Assembly: GCF_029784135.1 (NCBI RefSeq)
Contig: NC_073746.1
Coordinates: 104,346,661-104,410,660 of the forward strand
Reading direction: 5' to 3'
Source: Toxorhynchites rutilus septentrionalis
Lineage: Eukaryota; Arthropoda; Insecta; Diptera; Culicidae
DNA length: 64,000 nucleotides
The position numbers were made by a program, and so were the translations under genes. This document shows positions 1-12,109 of the stretch, piece by piece. The notes beneath the pieces are model-generated. The model ran no database searches, was not told the origin of the DNA, and saw only the letters and a list, made by a program, of their open reading frames with translations. How positions within the stretch are numbered: position 1 is the stretch's first letter; the number at the start of each line of letters is the position of its first letter.

Positions 1-190
1 ATGTAACAGTCCGTTGAAATCCGTTAATATATTCTCAACTTGCCTGAAAATTTATTTCAAAAACATTTTAATATCCGTCAAACTGATTTGAGCATTCTCT
101 ATCATACAATAACTGAATAGAAAAATAGTGAGCGGATATGAAAATAAACCGATGTTATAAAAATGAACGTAGTTTCCTTTCCAGAAATCT
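1..190. other. AT-rich flank, no feature recognised
   Basis: Short AT-rich sequence before the foldback element. I see no open frame or repeat boundary of note. Confidence 0.4.
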
Positions 191-2014
191 ATTGCACAAA
201 GGCCCAGGAGATCCATTTAAGTGGAAATTAGCATTTAAAGCTCTAGACAAAAACTGTCCGAGACAAAGTTGTTACATATAATAGAGCGCTCATTTTTATG
301 TTATCAAAAATATATAACTTTCTTATCTTTATAGATAGAGGCAAACATAGTTGGACAACGTAGTAGCTCCAATTATTTGAGACATCTTTGTAGAACAAAG
401 TTTTTCTCTATCTCTTGAAATCATCGATACAGCAACTTTTTTCTATGTTACGTTAGGGTTACCATGAAAAAAACTATTTTTCCGCTCTAACTTTTATATT
501 TCAAATTCTACATGCAAACTATCTTCGAAAGACTTTTAGAGCTTACTAATACGAACATTCTCGATGCAGAACTTGTCGATATCTCAACTTCACTCAAAGT
601 TATTGATATTTCTTCCCAAAAAATACGCTCTCTTCAATATTTTGTCATTCTTTCTGGGGCAAACGTAGACAAAGTTTATTGGCGGCATTTGAAAGAGCAT
701 ATTCACTCTACATGATGTGTGACTTTCAAAACTATGTTGTTTGTCGTGTTTGAGTAAATCAAAATTGAAATCATAAGTTTTTGGGTAAGAAACCATCAAT
801 AACTTTGAGTAGGATTAAGATATAGACAAGTTCTGCATCGCAAAATGTTGGTATCGATAAGCTCTAAAAGTCGTAAGAAGACAGTTTTGATGTAGAATTT
901 GAAATATAAAAGAAAAAACATGTTTTTTCATGGTCACCCTAATGCAACTTAGAAAAAAGCGCTAAATCGATTATTTTAAAAGATAGAAAAAAGCTTTGTT
1001 CTTCAAAGTTGTTTAAAATAACTGGGGCTACAACATTGTTAAACTATGTTTATCTCTATCTATAAAGATGAGAAAGTTAGATTTTTCGACAATTTTGGTC
1101 ACCCTATTTTTGATAACATGAAAATGAGCGCTCTATCATATGTAACAACTTTGTCTAAGACAGTTTTTGTCCAAACAAAAAATATCTCCCACAAAGTTGT
1201 TTTAAGCTCTTTCTATTTGAGTTGCATTAGGGTAACTATGAAAAAACGGGTTTTTTTACTCTAACTTTTATATTTAAAATTCTACGTCAAAATGGACTTC
1301 GTACGACTTTTAGAGCTTATCAATACCAGTATTTTGCGATGCAGAACATGTCATTATCTTAACCCTGCTCAAATTTATTGATAGGTTTCCATCCAAAAAC
1401 TGGTGATTTCAATTTTAATTTACTCAAACACAAAAAATAATATAATTTTCAAAATCACATATTACATAGAGTGAAATCTGTTCTTCCAAATTCCGTCAAC
1501 AAACATTTTTTATGTTTGCCCCAGGAAGAATGACAAACAAATGAAAAGAGCGTGTTTTCTGGGAAGAAATATCAATAACTATGAGTAAAGTTGAGATTTT
1601 GACAAGTTCTGCATCGAAAAATGTTTGTCTTAGTATGCTCTAAAACTCTTTCGAAGACAGTTTGCATGTAAATATTTCAATAAAAGTTTGAGCAAAAAAA
1701 CAGTTTTTTTCATGGTGATTCTAACGTAACTTAGAAAAAAGGCGCTGTATCGGTTATTTCAATAGATAGAGAAAAACTTCGTTCTACAAAGATGTATCAA
1801 ATGCTTGTGGCTACAACATTGTCCAACTATGTTTACCTCTATCTATAAAGATAAGAAAGTTAGATTTTTTATTTCATCGACAATTTTGGTCACCCTATTT
1901 CTGACAACATAAAAACGAGCGCTCTATCATGAGTAACAACTTTGTCTAAGAGAATAACTGTCAAGCTCTAAATGCTAATTTCCACTTAAATGCATCTCCT
2001 GGACCATTGTGCAA
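191..2014. mobile_element. Foldback-type element with four repeated arms
   Basis: The two ends are inverted copies: the left end reads ttgcacaa, then aggagat, then catttaagtggaaattagca, and the right end is its reverse complement with few changes. Internally, the block from the end to about 700 recurs inverted at about 700-1180. A second pair follows, direct at about 1180-1430 and inverted at about 1430-2014. Every arm carries the run tctatctataaagat and the run gagcgctctatca or its complement. There is no transposase-like frame; the small open frames (512-715, 1046-1264) lie on repeat arms and look incidental. Most likely a non-autonomous foldback DNA transposon built from two palindromic units. 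Confidence 0.75.
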
Positions 2015-2159
2015 AAATGTATCTGAACTGCCTCAAAAAGGGTAGAATTGTGCCAATTCTCAAATCAGTCGATTCTACGTATGCCACCTTTTTAATCATT
2101 ACTGAGATTTTTTAGAAGTTAATTGGAACCGATCATAAAATGTTGATGCACTTTTGATA

Positions 2160-3055
2160 GATCTCAAAAAGGGCTCTACTGTCTGTCTGTCTGTCTGATT
2201 CTTATGGACTCGGAAATTATTGAACCGATCGACATGAAAATTGGTATGTAGGGGTTTTTGGGACCGGGGAAGGTTTTCATGATAGTTTGAGACCCCTCCC
2301 TCTTCTCTAAGGGGGGGCTGCCATACAAATGAAACACAAATCTCTACATTACTCGAGAACTAATCAAGCAAATGCAACCAAATTGGGCATCTGGAGGTTT
2401 TAGGGTGCAATAAATATTTTTACGGTGGTTAGATACTCCTCCCCTTTCTCTTAAGGGGGGCTGCCATACAAATGAAACACAAATTTATGCATTACGCAAG
2501 AATCAATCAAGAAAATGAAACCAAAGTTGGCATATGAATGTTTTAGGATGCATTAAATGTTTCTCTGGCGGTTAGACTCTCTGCCATACAAATGAAACAC
2601 AAATTTCTGCATAACTTGAAAACTAATCAAGCAAATGGAGCCAACTTTGGCATGTGAAGATTTTAAGGGGACGGAACGTTTCTATGATGAATGTACATTC
2701 CTCCCCCTCTCTAAGGGGAGAAGAGACCCCTCGTCTGTCTTGATTCTATCATATTTTCTGTATCAAACATTTATTTTATGTAACGGAGAAACATGTTATT
2801 TGCAAGTGGTTGAAAAATCTTGAACGAGAATTGTGTCAGAAAATAATATGATATTATAATGATGAGTTTTGGTAGAAATACTAGGAATATTTTAGTATAA
2901 GGTAAATTCAAAGGGGTCGATTAGAAGATCAATCAATGAACAGTTCTGCGATTGAACTCATGAACTAGCGCTTAGTAAGAAAACGTGAATGTTTGAAGAT
3001 ATTGATAACGAAAAACAAATTTTGGGCGAGATGAAGTTTGCCGAGTCAGCAAGTT
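2160..3055 (+). mobile_element. Helitron-like non-autonomous element with internal satellite
   Basis: Begins with the run ctgtctgtctgtctgattc followed by gactcggaaattattgaacc, which recurs at about 18.4 and 53.1 kb and inverted near 16.25 kb. It then holds roughly 130-bp degenerate tandem units, each with an A-rich phrase (actcgagaactaatcaagca), a pyrimidine/G-rich phrase and atacaaatgaaacacaaatt. The 3' part (cagttctgcgattg through tttgccgagtcagcaagtt) matches copies that end in tcagctag before T. A CTAG-T terminus is what Helitrons have, but the hairpin expected just upstream is not clear here, so the class is an inference. Confidence 0.6.
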
Positions 3056-4220
3056 ACTAAAGAAAATCCCATGCGATATTCGTGGGGAAGCAAATTCTAG
3101 CAGATCACTTTGGTTTTTAGTATAGTAGTAAAATAAAGCATCAAATTTTGTTTCTCGTTATTTGTGCGTTTACTAGTTTTTTGAATTATTTTTTCAATTC
3201 TAATTTTAGTTTTAATCTGATCAAAATTAGAATGAATAATTAATTTTAATTAATTTTCATATATTTAGTTTTTATTTTTATAAACGTGATTCTTAACTTT
3301 TTCATCTTTGGGAACCCCCTTTGATTGTAACCAAGTGTCTCGCGATCCCTGTCATGGACAAATGAGGTGCGTTTAGAATAACCATATTTTTTCAGAAAAG
3401 CCTGGTTTGCTTGCTTTAATCTAGATTTGAAGAAGTGTTTAACACCCGTTCTCTCATAGATACGTAAAAGGATCTGGTATCTACGACTTTGGATTGACAG
3501 CATATATGTACACAAAACTGGTTTAAACTTTCTAGGAATGAATCGGGAGTCAACGAATCATTTTTCATTTTAAAATATTCATAACTATTCTAAATATTCA
3601 ACTTGTATTTTATAGGGAAATCAAGCCACATGGTATTATATTGGTTTATTTGCCTTGTAGCTTCGACTTCAGTGAACTCAAATGATCAGAAATAATTGCA
3701 AGCTAAGAAACACCTCTGTTGGCCTTTCTGAAATGAAATGTGCGATCATTCGAAATGTGCGATAATCGTTCGAAAAAATAGTTATTTTGGTAGGTTGTGG
3801 GGAAGACATAATACCGCTACAATATTTTCAATTTTAATTGTAGTTGCCAGGTTCAATTGAGAACCACGATATTCCTCCCTCTTTCTGAACAAGAACAAGT
3901 TTGGAAACAACTGTTCTATAGGCATTTAATCAGAGTGAAACGGAATAATGGTATGAGTACATCTTCGTGATCATTGAAAAATGGTTCTTAACAACAACAA
4001 GTGTTACAGAAGAGATGCTTAAAATGAATATACCGACTCATTTTAATGCCTTTAATTTACATTACGTAGAAACGGTCCGGGAATATGTATTATCCATTCA
4101 AAGTAATTGTATACGAAATAACACACTTGTACCATCGAATTATGCAATCAGCAAAATTTTATTGAAACTCATTTTACATGACAGCTGTTGCCATGAATTT
4201 TGTCCCCTCGAGATAAAAAA
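3056..4220. other. No gene recognised
   Basis: AT-rich sequence. Open frames at 3246-3515 (minus) and 3967-4266 (plus) have no recognisable domain and ordinary AT-rich composition, so I do not call them genes. The second runs into the start of the hairpin-ended element at 4221. Confidence 0.4.
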
Positions 4221-5383
4221 TTGTAAGGGGTTGTATCTAGGACACGACCACAAAATTTCGACGTAGAATTACGCAATTATATTATGCAATCCACTTGTTT
4301 ACCACTTAGAATATTTGTTAAGAATGCATTCACATTTTGTAATAGATTATGTTCTTCGTTACAAATAAATTTGATGAACGTCCTTTTACGTTTGATATGA
4401 TGCCTAGGACTACCAAAATATGCGAACGGAAGAATTGTTAAACGATCATTGTATTTTACATTTCCCTCTGAAATTATTGCATATCTTATGATTATGTTGT
4501 TCTCTAACCGCTAAAATTCATTTTCCTCTAGTATATTAAAGGACGATTATCCCAGGTTTCTCAGTTTAAAAGTACGTTTCAGGGAAACATATTCCGGTCT
4601 GCACAACGACAAGCGAGTACAAAAGTACTCAACACCAACAAATACCCCCAACATGCATGTATTTGCAAAGCGGATTCCCCCAGGTACATTAATTTAGAAG
4701 TCCATGTTAGGGAAACACAGCTCAGTGGGAAAAAATACCCCCGACATGCATGTTTTGACAAAGCGGATTCCTCCAGGCACATTGATTTTGAAATCCGTGT
4801 TAGGGAAACACAGCTCGATGGGAACAAAAATACCCCCGACTCCCGATATTTGAAAAGCGGATTTCCACAGGTACATCGATTTTGAAGTCTGTGTTGGGGA
4901 AATCGTAAATCGGGCCAATCAAAACTTGACAGTTGGGGCTTTTAGATAACTCTTGACATTTGACAGTTATTCAATTGTTCATCTCATGAAAAATAACATT
5001 TTATTAATTGTGGTAGACGCGTAGAAATATTTCCTATCAATTGATGCAAACATCTTTCCGATCTGTTAAGAAATGTTAGAGATATAAGCATTTGAAATAC
5101 GGGTAGGGTTAGCACACAAATCGGCAGAACAAATGTATGGGAAAAAGGAAGTTCTTCCAGTTTTCATGAATTTAAACCGTTTAGAGATAAGCGAATTGTA
5201 ATGTAATGCGTAATGTAATGCAATCGCACATCAAACAAATCTTAGAGAATTTCCGATTCGATTGGTATGCAAATCATGAAAATTCGTTCACAGTGAAAAT
5301 GGTTATTAACGTTAACTTTATTTCATAAAAACGTGACCTGTTTTCTGATTTGGCACCTTTCTTGAAAGACGTAGTTCTACGTC
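4221..5383 (+). mobile_element. Hairpin-ended modular element, copy A
   Basis: The left end has a 9-bp stem (GGTTGTATC at 4229-4237, GACACGACC at 4241-4249, loop TAG, one mismatch) followed by cGACGTAGAATTACGC. The right end is GACGTAGTTCTACGTC at 5368-5383. Cargo is an inverted array of the ~93-bp minisatellite (about 4560-4925). The right ~450 bp is shared with copy E, and the last ~280 bp with B and C. An A-run precedes the left end and AAAAA follows the right end, fitting a duplicated A-rich target. It has no coding frame. Family unknown to me. Confidence 0.7.
4560..4925 (-). repeat. 93-bp-class minisatellite inside copy A
   Basis: On the minus strand, successive units contain ccccaacacagacttcaaaa or variants, then a ggaatccgcttt-like run, then ggggtattt and a ccc-a-cgagctgtgtt stretch. 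The last unit includes ctcgcttgtcgttgtgcaga. The same unit order occurs at 20.4-21.15 kb (plus) and 51.19-51.50 kb (minus). The unit length being close to a multiple of three produces overlapping open frames of no coding significance. Confidence 0.8.
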
Positions 5384-5418
5384 AAAAAAAAACAATGTTT
5401 TGGACTGAAAAAAAAATA

Positions 5419-6516
5419 TAAGAGGTTGTGTTCAAGACACGACCGCATTGTAGACGTAGAACTACGCTGTAGTTTAATTCAAGTCGCTCGTTTATAACTG
5501 CGGATATTATTTTATAATGCTAGAATATTTTGAAATAACTATTCTACCAGTTTGGTCACCCTGAATTTTTTTTTATTGTAGAATCATTTGACGATAATTA
5601 GAGGAGAAAGTTTTCCTACCGTCAAGTGAATCCAAATCACTGATCAATATTCCAGAACATTTATTTTCTTGGTAAACTGACGATAGTTTAGCTTGATGAT
5701 TCCCCACACAATTCAGTAGCTCAGAACCTCAATATAATGGCGTCAGTTTGATACAATGATTTCAATGCCAAAGACATCAATGACACAATGAGTAATTTGG
5801 TCGCGTCCATTGCTCAATCTGAAACGAAGACATGTTATGAAGCAACATAAGGATGAACAAGCGATATTCATTGCTTTGAATACAGAACGAAACTGAAAGT
5901 TTGCCTTCCTTCCTTGTTTGTTGAATTAAAGAGACTTTAAACTTTCAGTTCATTCGTGTCTAACCTTCAAACAGGCCCTTGGAAAACTTTACTTTAACCA
6001 TCATATTACTCCTCCACCCTCATTGCCTTTAAGAAAGCCATTCGATTCCTCGCCGTTCAGCTCGCCCAGCAACGATGTTCTTCAGTCGATTTCCTCACGA
6101 AGAATGAAAGTTTGCCTTAGCAAGATCCACTGTTTATACTCTAGGCCAGTATTCCCCTTCGTTCTTCTTCTTTTTCTTTGTTCACGGTGACTTTATATCT
6201 TACGATTTCCCCTTCGTTGCTCGTCGATAAGTTGCTCGATGTTGACAGCTCTGTTCGGGAAAGCACACAAATGGACAGAACAAATGTATGAGGAAATGGG
6301 AATGCTTCTAATTTTCATTAATTTAAACCATATACAGACCATGGGATTGTAATGTATAGCATATCAAACAAATCTTGGGGTATTTCCGATTCGTTTGGTA
6401 TGTAAATCTCCAAAATCCGTTCGCGGCAAAAATAGTTATCAACGTGAACTTTATTTCATAAAAACGTGACCAGTTTTCTAATTCGGCACCCTTAATGAAA
6501 GACGTAGTTCTACGTC
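5419..6516 (+). mobile_element. Hairpin-ended modular element, copy B
   Basis: The left hairpin has arms GGTTGTGTT (5424-5432) and GACACGACC (5436-5444) with loop CAA; all nine pairs form if G-T is allowed. GACGTAGAACTACGC follows. The right end GACGTAGTTCTACGTC is at 6501-6516. It shares with copy C the segment tttgcct-agc-agatccactg through to the right end (about 6110-6516 against about 9130-9531). No coding frame. Confidence 0.7.
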
Positions 6517-6524
6517 AAAAAAAA

Positions 6525-6528
<4 letters not shown>

Positions 6529-6595
<67 letters not shown>

Positions 6596-6605
6596 TATAT
6601 ATATA
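6529..6605. repeat. (TA)n microsatellite
   Basis: About 77 bp of almost uninterrupted TA directly after copy B. Confidence 0.95.
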
Positions 6606-6716
6606 CCATCCATATTGGCAGACATTCAACAAACGATATGACGCTTCGGTTGACAGCTATGTCAAACGGTTGTCAGCGCAGGGCTGTATACTTTCGGAAG
6701 CCCGAAATGGAAAACC

Positions 6717-6719
<3 letters not shown>

Positions 6720-6765
<46 letters not shown>
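6720..6765. repeat. (TA)n microsatellite
   Basis: About 46 bp of TA, 115 bp downstream of the previous run. Confidence 0.95.
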
Positions 6766-6767
<2 letters not shown>

Positions 6768-7966
6768 ATAATTTTTATAAATAACAAGGAATATAGCGCG
6801 TTTAGATAATGTTTGAGATTTTTTAATTATTCAATAGTTTATGTCAATGCGTAGAAATATTTCAAATCAATTGATATAAACATCGTTGCTAATTATTGAG
6901 ATATGCTCGAGTTATAAGCGTTTCGAAATCTTTAATTTTTTTTCTACATGTTCAATGTTTAGATTTTAATCTTCATCGTTCGACGCTCAGTTCCCGGAAT
7001 CTCAAACGTTTTTAATCCGTTATTGGGGTAAGCGTAGTCGTGAAAAGAATTCTATTGGATTTTGTGCGCGATTTGCTTTGAATGTTTTGTTTTTATCTTC
7101 ACGCGAATCAGAGCGAACCTCGTCGCACAGTGCCGCGAGATGGGAACCAAACTTCAAAACGAAACTTTCAAAGCAATCATATTTTTTGCCAACCAAGGAT
7201 ACCACGTGTAGGGCAGATGAAGCAAAACATAACGAAGTATCTTCACTGCCCTATCCTATAAAGATTTATCTTACCATTCAAAGTTTCGCTTCGGATAGCG
7301 CCAATCCCGATACCAAACATGATAAGGAAGCCTGGAAATAGTGACCGTTTTTCCAAGCCGCCGTCCCGATGCGGAGAGATATCAGAGGAACATAAGCCAC
7401 TACATTTTGCCCGCTGGCTTCCCTGATCCTCTACGGTGGGATAAAGAGAAATTTGCCCCGCTAAGAAGCTCGCGCTCCCATCCGAAGCCACTAGAAAGGA
7501 TAACTTCACCGTCGATTGGCTGAAATTGAGAAAAATTGCACATTTATTTGCCTTCTCGTGCCGACTAGCTGCGGGCCCTCTGGAGTCTGGAAGGCGGGAT
7601 GAAGTGGAAGATCGTGGTTGTTGTTTCTGTTTTGCTTCTTTCGCAACGTGATAGGGAATATTGTTTTTTTTGTCATGAAAGTTAGGCTTTCTTCCGCTAT
7701 TGGGGAGAAAGCTAATGAAATTATAGTGATAAGGATAAATATGAGTGGATGCGGAAGGACATAATTTGATAGCCGCAGTTTGTAGGGACGTGTCCCGGCT
7801 GAAGGAGTTTGTTTGGAGAGCATAATAGCACCTAATAAGAACGTGTGGACAGTGTGATAAACGCCGGGCGACAAATCAAGTAAACAATCAGTGAGGGATA
7901 AAAGATGAAATTGAAGATACGTGTCCCATTAGAAAATTGATATGACAAATAATATTGTCGACTAAT
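6766..7966. other. Detached end module, then no recognised gene
   Basis: About 6810-6960 repeats the module ttattcaat..gcgtagaaatatttc..caattgat..aaacatc found in the right halves of copies A, E and F, but without the GACGTAG end. From 6960 to 7966 base composition is more balanced and there are open frames on both strands (for example 7078-7341 plus and 7506-7874 minus). None carries a domain I recognise. Confidence 0.45.
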
Positions 7967-8059
7967 ACAATTTTGCAGCAATTGATGCAAACATGGCCCC
8001 TCCTTGCAATGATTATCTCTCTTGATGTCTAATTTCAATAGAGAGGTCGGAGATATCAC
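7967..8059 (+). mobile_element. Orphan 93-bp LINE fragment (ORF1/ORF2 junction)
   Basis: Matches 63427-63519 with about two differences. It covers the last residues of ORF1 (ending ISLDV then stop), the overlapping ORF2 ATG and the first ORF2 codons. Sequence on either side does not resemble the LINE. It is an internal piece, not a 5'-truncated copy, so it arrived by recombination or filler repair rather than ordinary retrotransposition. Confidence 0.9.
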
Positions 8060-8376
8060 CCCTGTAGATGATTCCAGACCTCTCTGAAGGCATAGAACAC
8101 GGTATTTCTCAATGCTAAATAATCAAGCAGGGTGTTGAATAATGCATAGATTATTATTATTCGAAATATCGGTTTTCCTGTCATAATTGATATCGTCTTC
8201 TTTCAAGTGTCAATGTATTTTTTTTGCCCGTTAGAAGTTCTTTTCTGTTCGATGGAAAATCCTCCTAAGCATCCGACCTAATCTATTAATGATTGACGGA
8301 ATTTTTGTTATAAATTCTTGATTATTCGTTCCAAAATCATCAATGAAAATATTCAATTGAAATAAAAAAAAATTAC
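8060..8376. other. No feature recognised
   Basis: AT-rich spacer between the LINE fragment and copy C. I see no gene, repeat boundary or RNA. Confidence 0.4.
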
Positions 8377-9531
8377 AGGAGGTTGTGTCCAAGATACGAC
8401 CGCATTGTTGACGTAGAACTACGCCGTTACTTTATATAAGTCGCTTGTTTATATCTTCGGATATCATTCTATAACGCTTTAGCGCACAATCTTAACGTCT
8501 GCTTCGCCATAAAGTCAGTTTAATGCATTGATGCATCCTCAAAGGCACCAACGAAGCCCTTATGATAACGGAAAACAAACAATGTTAACTGCTTGGAAAA
8601 AGACTGAATTATGCCATACAGCTTGTACCCTGCTGTAACACCTTTCGAGGCGAATTCGCTGATGAGTTTGTCAAGAGCGACCGCCTTCACCACCAGCGGG
8701 GACAGCTTGATTTGGTTGCTGCCTGGGTAACGGCGTTTACATGTTCGACCGACGCGCCGAAATCGCCTACTTCGCTGTTGTTCGATGCGGTGTCACACTC
8801 GCGAAGGCTCGTTCAGTGCGAGCGCTTTTCACTGCACCAACATCGCGTGCATCATTAGATGACGCTTACCTCGAAATTGTATTGCCCCTGGCAATGCGTT
8901 TGTTTTTTGCAGGGCTCGAGCCTGCCTTCCTCTTCTTTTTGCTCATCACACACTACGCGAAGCGTTCAATGTACGACGCGGGAAGAAAAACACACGAAAC
9001 GAATAACGAATAACGAACATAAAAAGCAAACGACGATTTCCAAGTTGGATTACCACTGGTGGGGTCCAATCTTAGATCGAAGCGCAGCGAAAGCAAAGTG
9101 AACGGATTGCTCAACAGTCCGATGCCGAATAAAAGTTTGCCTCAGCGAGATCCACTGTTTATACTCTAAGCAAAAATTCCCCTTCATACTTTTTCTTTGT
9201 TCACGGAGACTTGAAATCCTACGACTTCCCCTCCGTTGGTCGATAAGTTGCTCGTTACTGACTGCTCTGTTCGGGAAAGCTCACAAATGTACAGAACAAA
9301 TGTATGGGAAAATGAAAACGCTAAAAGTTTTCATGATTTTTAACCATTTACAAACCAGGGAATTCTGATGTATAGCATATTAAACAAATCTTACGGAATT
9401 TCCGATTTGTTAGTATGCAAATCGCCAAAATCCTTTCGCGGCAAAAATAGTTATTAACGTTAACTTTATTTCATAAAAACGTGACCTGTTTTCTGATTTG
9501 GCACCCTTAATGAAAGACGTAGTTCTACGTC
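8377..9531 (+). mobile_element. Hairpin-ended modular element, copy C
   Basis: The left hairpin has arms GGTTGTGTC (8381-8389) and GATACGACC (8393-8401) with loop CAA; all nine pairs form with wobble. GACGTAGAACTACGC follows. The right end is at 9516-9531. The middle (about 8480-9100) is less AT-rich than its surroundings and looks like decayed coding DNA on the minus strand: a stretch ending near 8640 reads LVVKAVALDKLISEFASKG in one frame, with stops elsewhere. I could not identify the source gene. The right ~400 bp matches copy B. Confidence 0.7.
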
Positions 9532-10059
9532 AAAAATGAGTTAATAATTCAATTAATAGTATGAATTGATTCCACAGTCTAAAACTCAATCCTTATTTAG
9601 TGCAATTCCAAATGAAAGCGAACTAAAAATGCCGATTTTAAAAACTTGTATTTTTGATTCGAACGAAAGTTTGTATTCCGTTTGGGTCGAAGGAAATATT
9701 AGTTTTCCACAGCATTTGGGAAATTTTTGACTCAAATGTAACTTTTGAAAAGAGCGTATCGATTTTAGTACGAGAAATTTTTGATAATTTATGTCTCAAA
9801 AACTATGAGTCGTATCGAAATAGTGTCATAGAAACAGTTATAGAGTATTGATGTTAAAACGTGAAAAAAATATACACAGTAAAAAAATTAGTACCCTTTT
9901 TTTTATTTACAAAAAAAAACTTCAATTTGCAATATCTAAAATGTATATTTTTAATTGTTTTTATTTTTTTCATATAAAATAGAAGTCATGTGGAAAATAA
10001 AAAAAAAATAAAACTATTTTTGACGAACTTTGTGGAACATCTAATTTTTATGAGAAACT
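9532..10059. other. AT-rich spacer with a pogo-related patch
   Basis: About 9640-9790 (plus) matches 12610-12735 on the opposite strand: both read gtattccgtttgggt, then cagcatttgggaa.ttttt, then cgtatcgattt. That part at 12.6 kb lies just upstream of a pogo-like transposase tail, so this is probably debris of the same element. The rest is A/T runs. Confidence 0.45.
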
Positions 10060-11850
10060 TCGATTTTTGAAACACAAATATCTGCATTACTCGAGAATTA
10101 ATCAAGTAAATGGAACCAAATTAGGCATATGGAGTTTTTAAGGTGCAATAAATGTTTCTATGGTGGTTAGACACCCCACTCCCTCTGTAAGGGGGACTGC
10201 CATACAAATGAAACACAAATTGTTGCATTACTCCATAGTTAATCAAGCAAATGAAATAAAATTTGGCATGTGGAGGTTTTAGGATACAATAAATGTTTCT
10301 ATGGTGGTAAGATACTCCTCCCCCTCTTTTGGGGTGGGGGTGAATTTGTCATAGAAATGAAACACAAATTTCTGCATTACTCGAGAATTAATCAAGCAAA
10401 TGAAACCAAATAAGGCATATGGGGGTTTAAGGGTGTCTTCACGGTGGTTAGACACTCCACCCCCTTTTTAAGGGGGAGCTGGCATACAAACGAAACACAA
10501 ATGTCTACATTACTCGAGAATTAATCAAGCAAGTAAAACCAAATTAGGTATATGGAGGTTTTAGGGGACACGAAACGTTTCTATGGTGAATCGACCTCCC
10601 TCTCTAAGGGGGCCTGCCATACAAATGAAACACAAATGTCTGCCTATCTCGAAAACTAATCAAGCAAATGGAGCCGAATTTGGCATGTGGAGGTTTTAGG
10701 GGACAAGAAATATTTCTAAGATGGTTCAACACTCCTCCCACCTCTCTAAGGGAGACTGCCATAGGAATGAAACATAAATTTCTGCATAACTCGAGAACTA
10801 ATCAAGCAAATGGAACCAAATTGGGCATATGGTGAATTTAGGGAGCAAAAAATGTTTTTGTGGTTTGACACTCTTTTCTCCTTTCAAAATAGGAGGAGGG
10901 GAGGGTGCTGAAAACTCGAGAACTAATCAAACAAATGGAATTAAACTTAGTATATAGAGGTTTTAGGGATCGATAAACGTGTCTACGGTGGTTCGACACT
11001 ACTCCCTCCTCTCTATCTTACAAATGAAACACAAATTTCTGCATAACTCGAGAACTAAGCAATCAGATGGAGCCAAATTTGGCATGTGAAGGTTTATGAA
11101 TATGAGAAATGTTTCTACGATGGTATGACACTCCCCCCTTCTCTGAAATGGAAAGGGGGTCTCGTAAAAAAAAAATCATGTGTATTATATATTTCAACCA
11201 AACATGACAATTGAAATTTTTTTAATTTTTATTTTTTATTCTATATAAATAAAAATGGATCACCGAATGTGTTGACAAGAACAAAACTCGAGAAAGGAAT
11301 TGTTCGATTTAGGGCTGTCTTTATTCTATCATATTTTCTGTATCAAACATTTATTCCATGTAACGGAGAAACATGTTATTTGCAAGTGGTTAAAAAATCT
11401 TGAACGAGGATTGTGTCTGAAAATGATCTGATATTATATAACGAGTTTTGGTAGAAGTACTAGAAATTTTATAGTAAAAGGTAATTTTAAAGGGTAGATT
11501 AGAAAATCAATCATTGAACAGTTCTGCGATTGGACCTATGAACGTGCGCTTAGTAAAAAAACGTGAATGTGATAACGAAAAATAAAGTTTGCCGGGTCAG
11601 CTAGTTTACTATAAAAAGGACAATAAATTTGCAATATTGCATTTGGAAGGAGATTGCTCAAAAGTTTTTTTTCTATTTTAATTCACATCAAGATTCATAT
11701 TTGTGGCTAAAAATGATTGTTAGCATACAAAAATTCGAAATTTCGAAAATTCATAAAAATTCGATGTTCCACAAAGTTTGTCAAAAATAGTTTCAACATC
11801 TCGAGCTTATTTTTTAAATTTTGCACATGTTTAAAATTGAAAAAGACAAT
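9930..11850. repeat. Inverted repeat flanking a Helitron-like insertion
   Basis: About 9930-10060 and about 11740-11850 are inverted copies; the shared core is aaactatttttgac.aacttt followed by gtggaacatc, and both arms also carry a catgtg.aaaat phrase. The Helitron-like sequence lies between them, suggesting it entered a foldback-type element. Confidence 0.6.
10060..11605 (+). mobile_element. Helitron-like element with large tandem satellite
   Basis: Roughly eight degenerate 120-140-bp units occupy 10060-11165 (each with an actcgag.attaatcaag phrase and atacaaatgaaacacaaa). They are followed by the unique 3' part seen in other copies (catgtaacggagaaacatgt, cagttctgcgattgga) ending tttgccgggtcagctag before T at 11604/11605. 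The 5' ctgtctgtctg start is missing, so the copy is 5'-truncated. No Rep/helicase coding. The Helitron assignment rests on the CTAG-T end. Confidence 0.65.
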
Positions 11851-12109
11851 AAATTAGAAATTTTTTTTTTAAATATCTCGAGAATATGTAGGGGAGAGGG
11901 GGGCACATTCGGACACTTTTTTTTCCTTGATTTTTAATATTTTTTTGTAAACTTAAAAAAAATCCTGGATTCATCCTGGTTGTCATTTGAACATCAATGT
12001 ATCATATGAGCGTGTTATGGCGTGCGTTGATGCGATTACGAATGGTTTATTTGATTTTTAAAAAATTGCCTTTTTCTCCGAATGTGCCCCATGTGTGGGG
12101 CAGTTTCGG

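Noticed and set aside
3840..3870. ggttcaattgagaacc as a tRNA B box or RNA hairpin
   Set aside because: No A box or cloverleaf around it; a short palindrome expected by chance.
8470..8730. Histone H3-like reading of copy C (VG.FED and a TKS..P stretch)
   Set aside because: Only short, gapped similarities; the order and phase do not follow H3, so I left it as unidentified.
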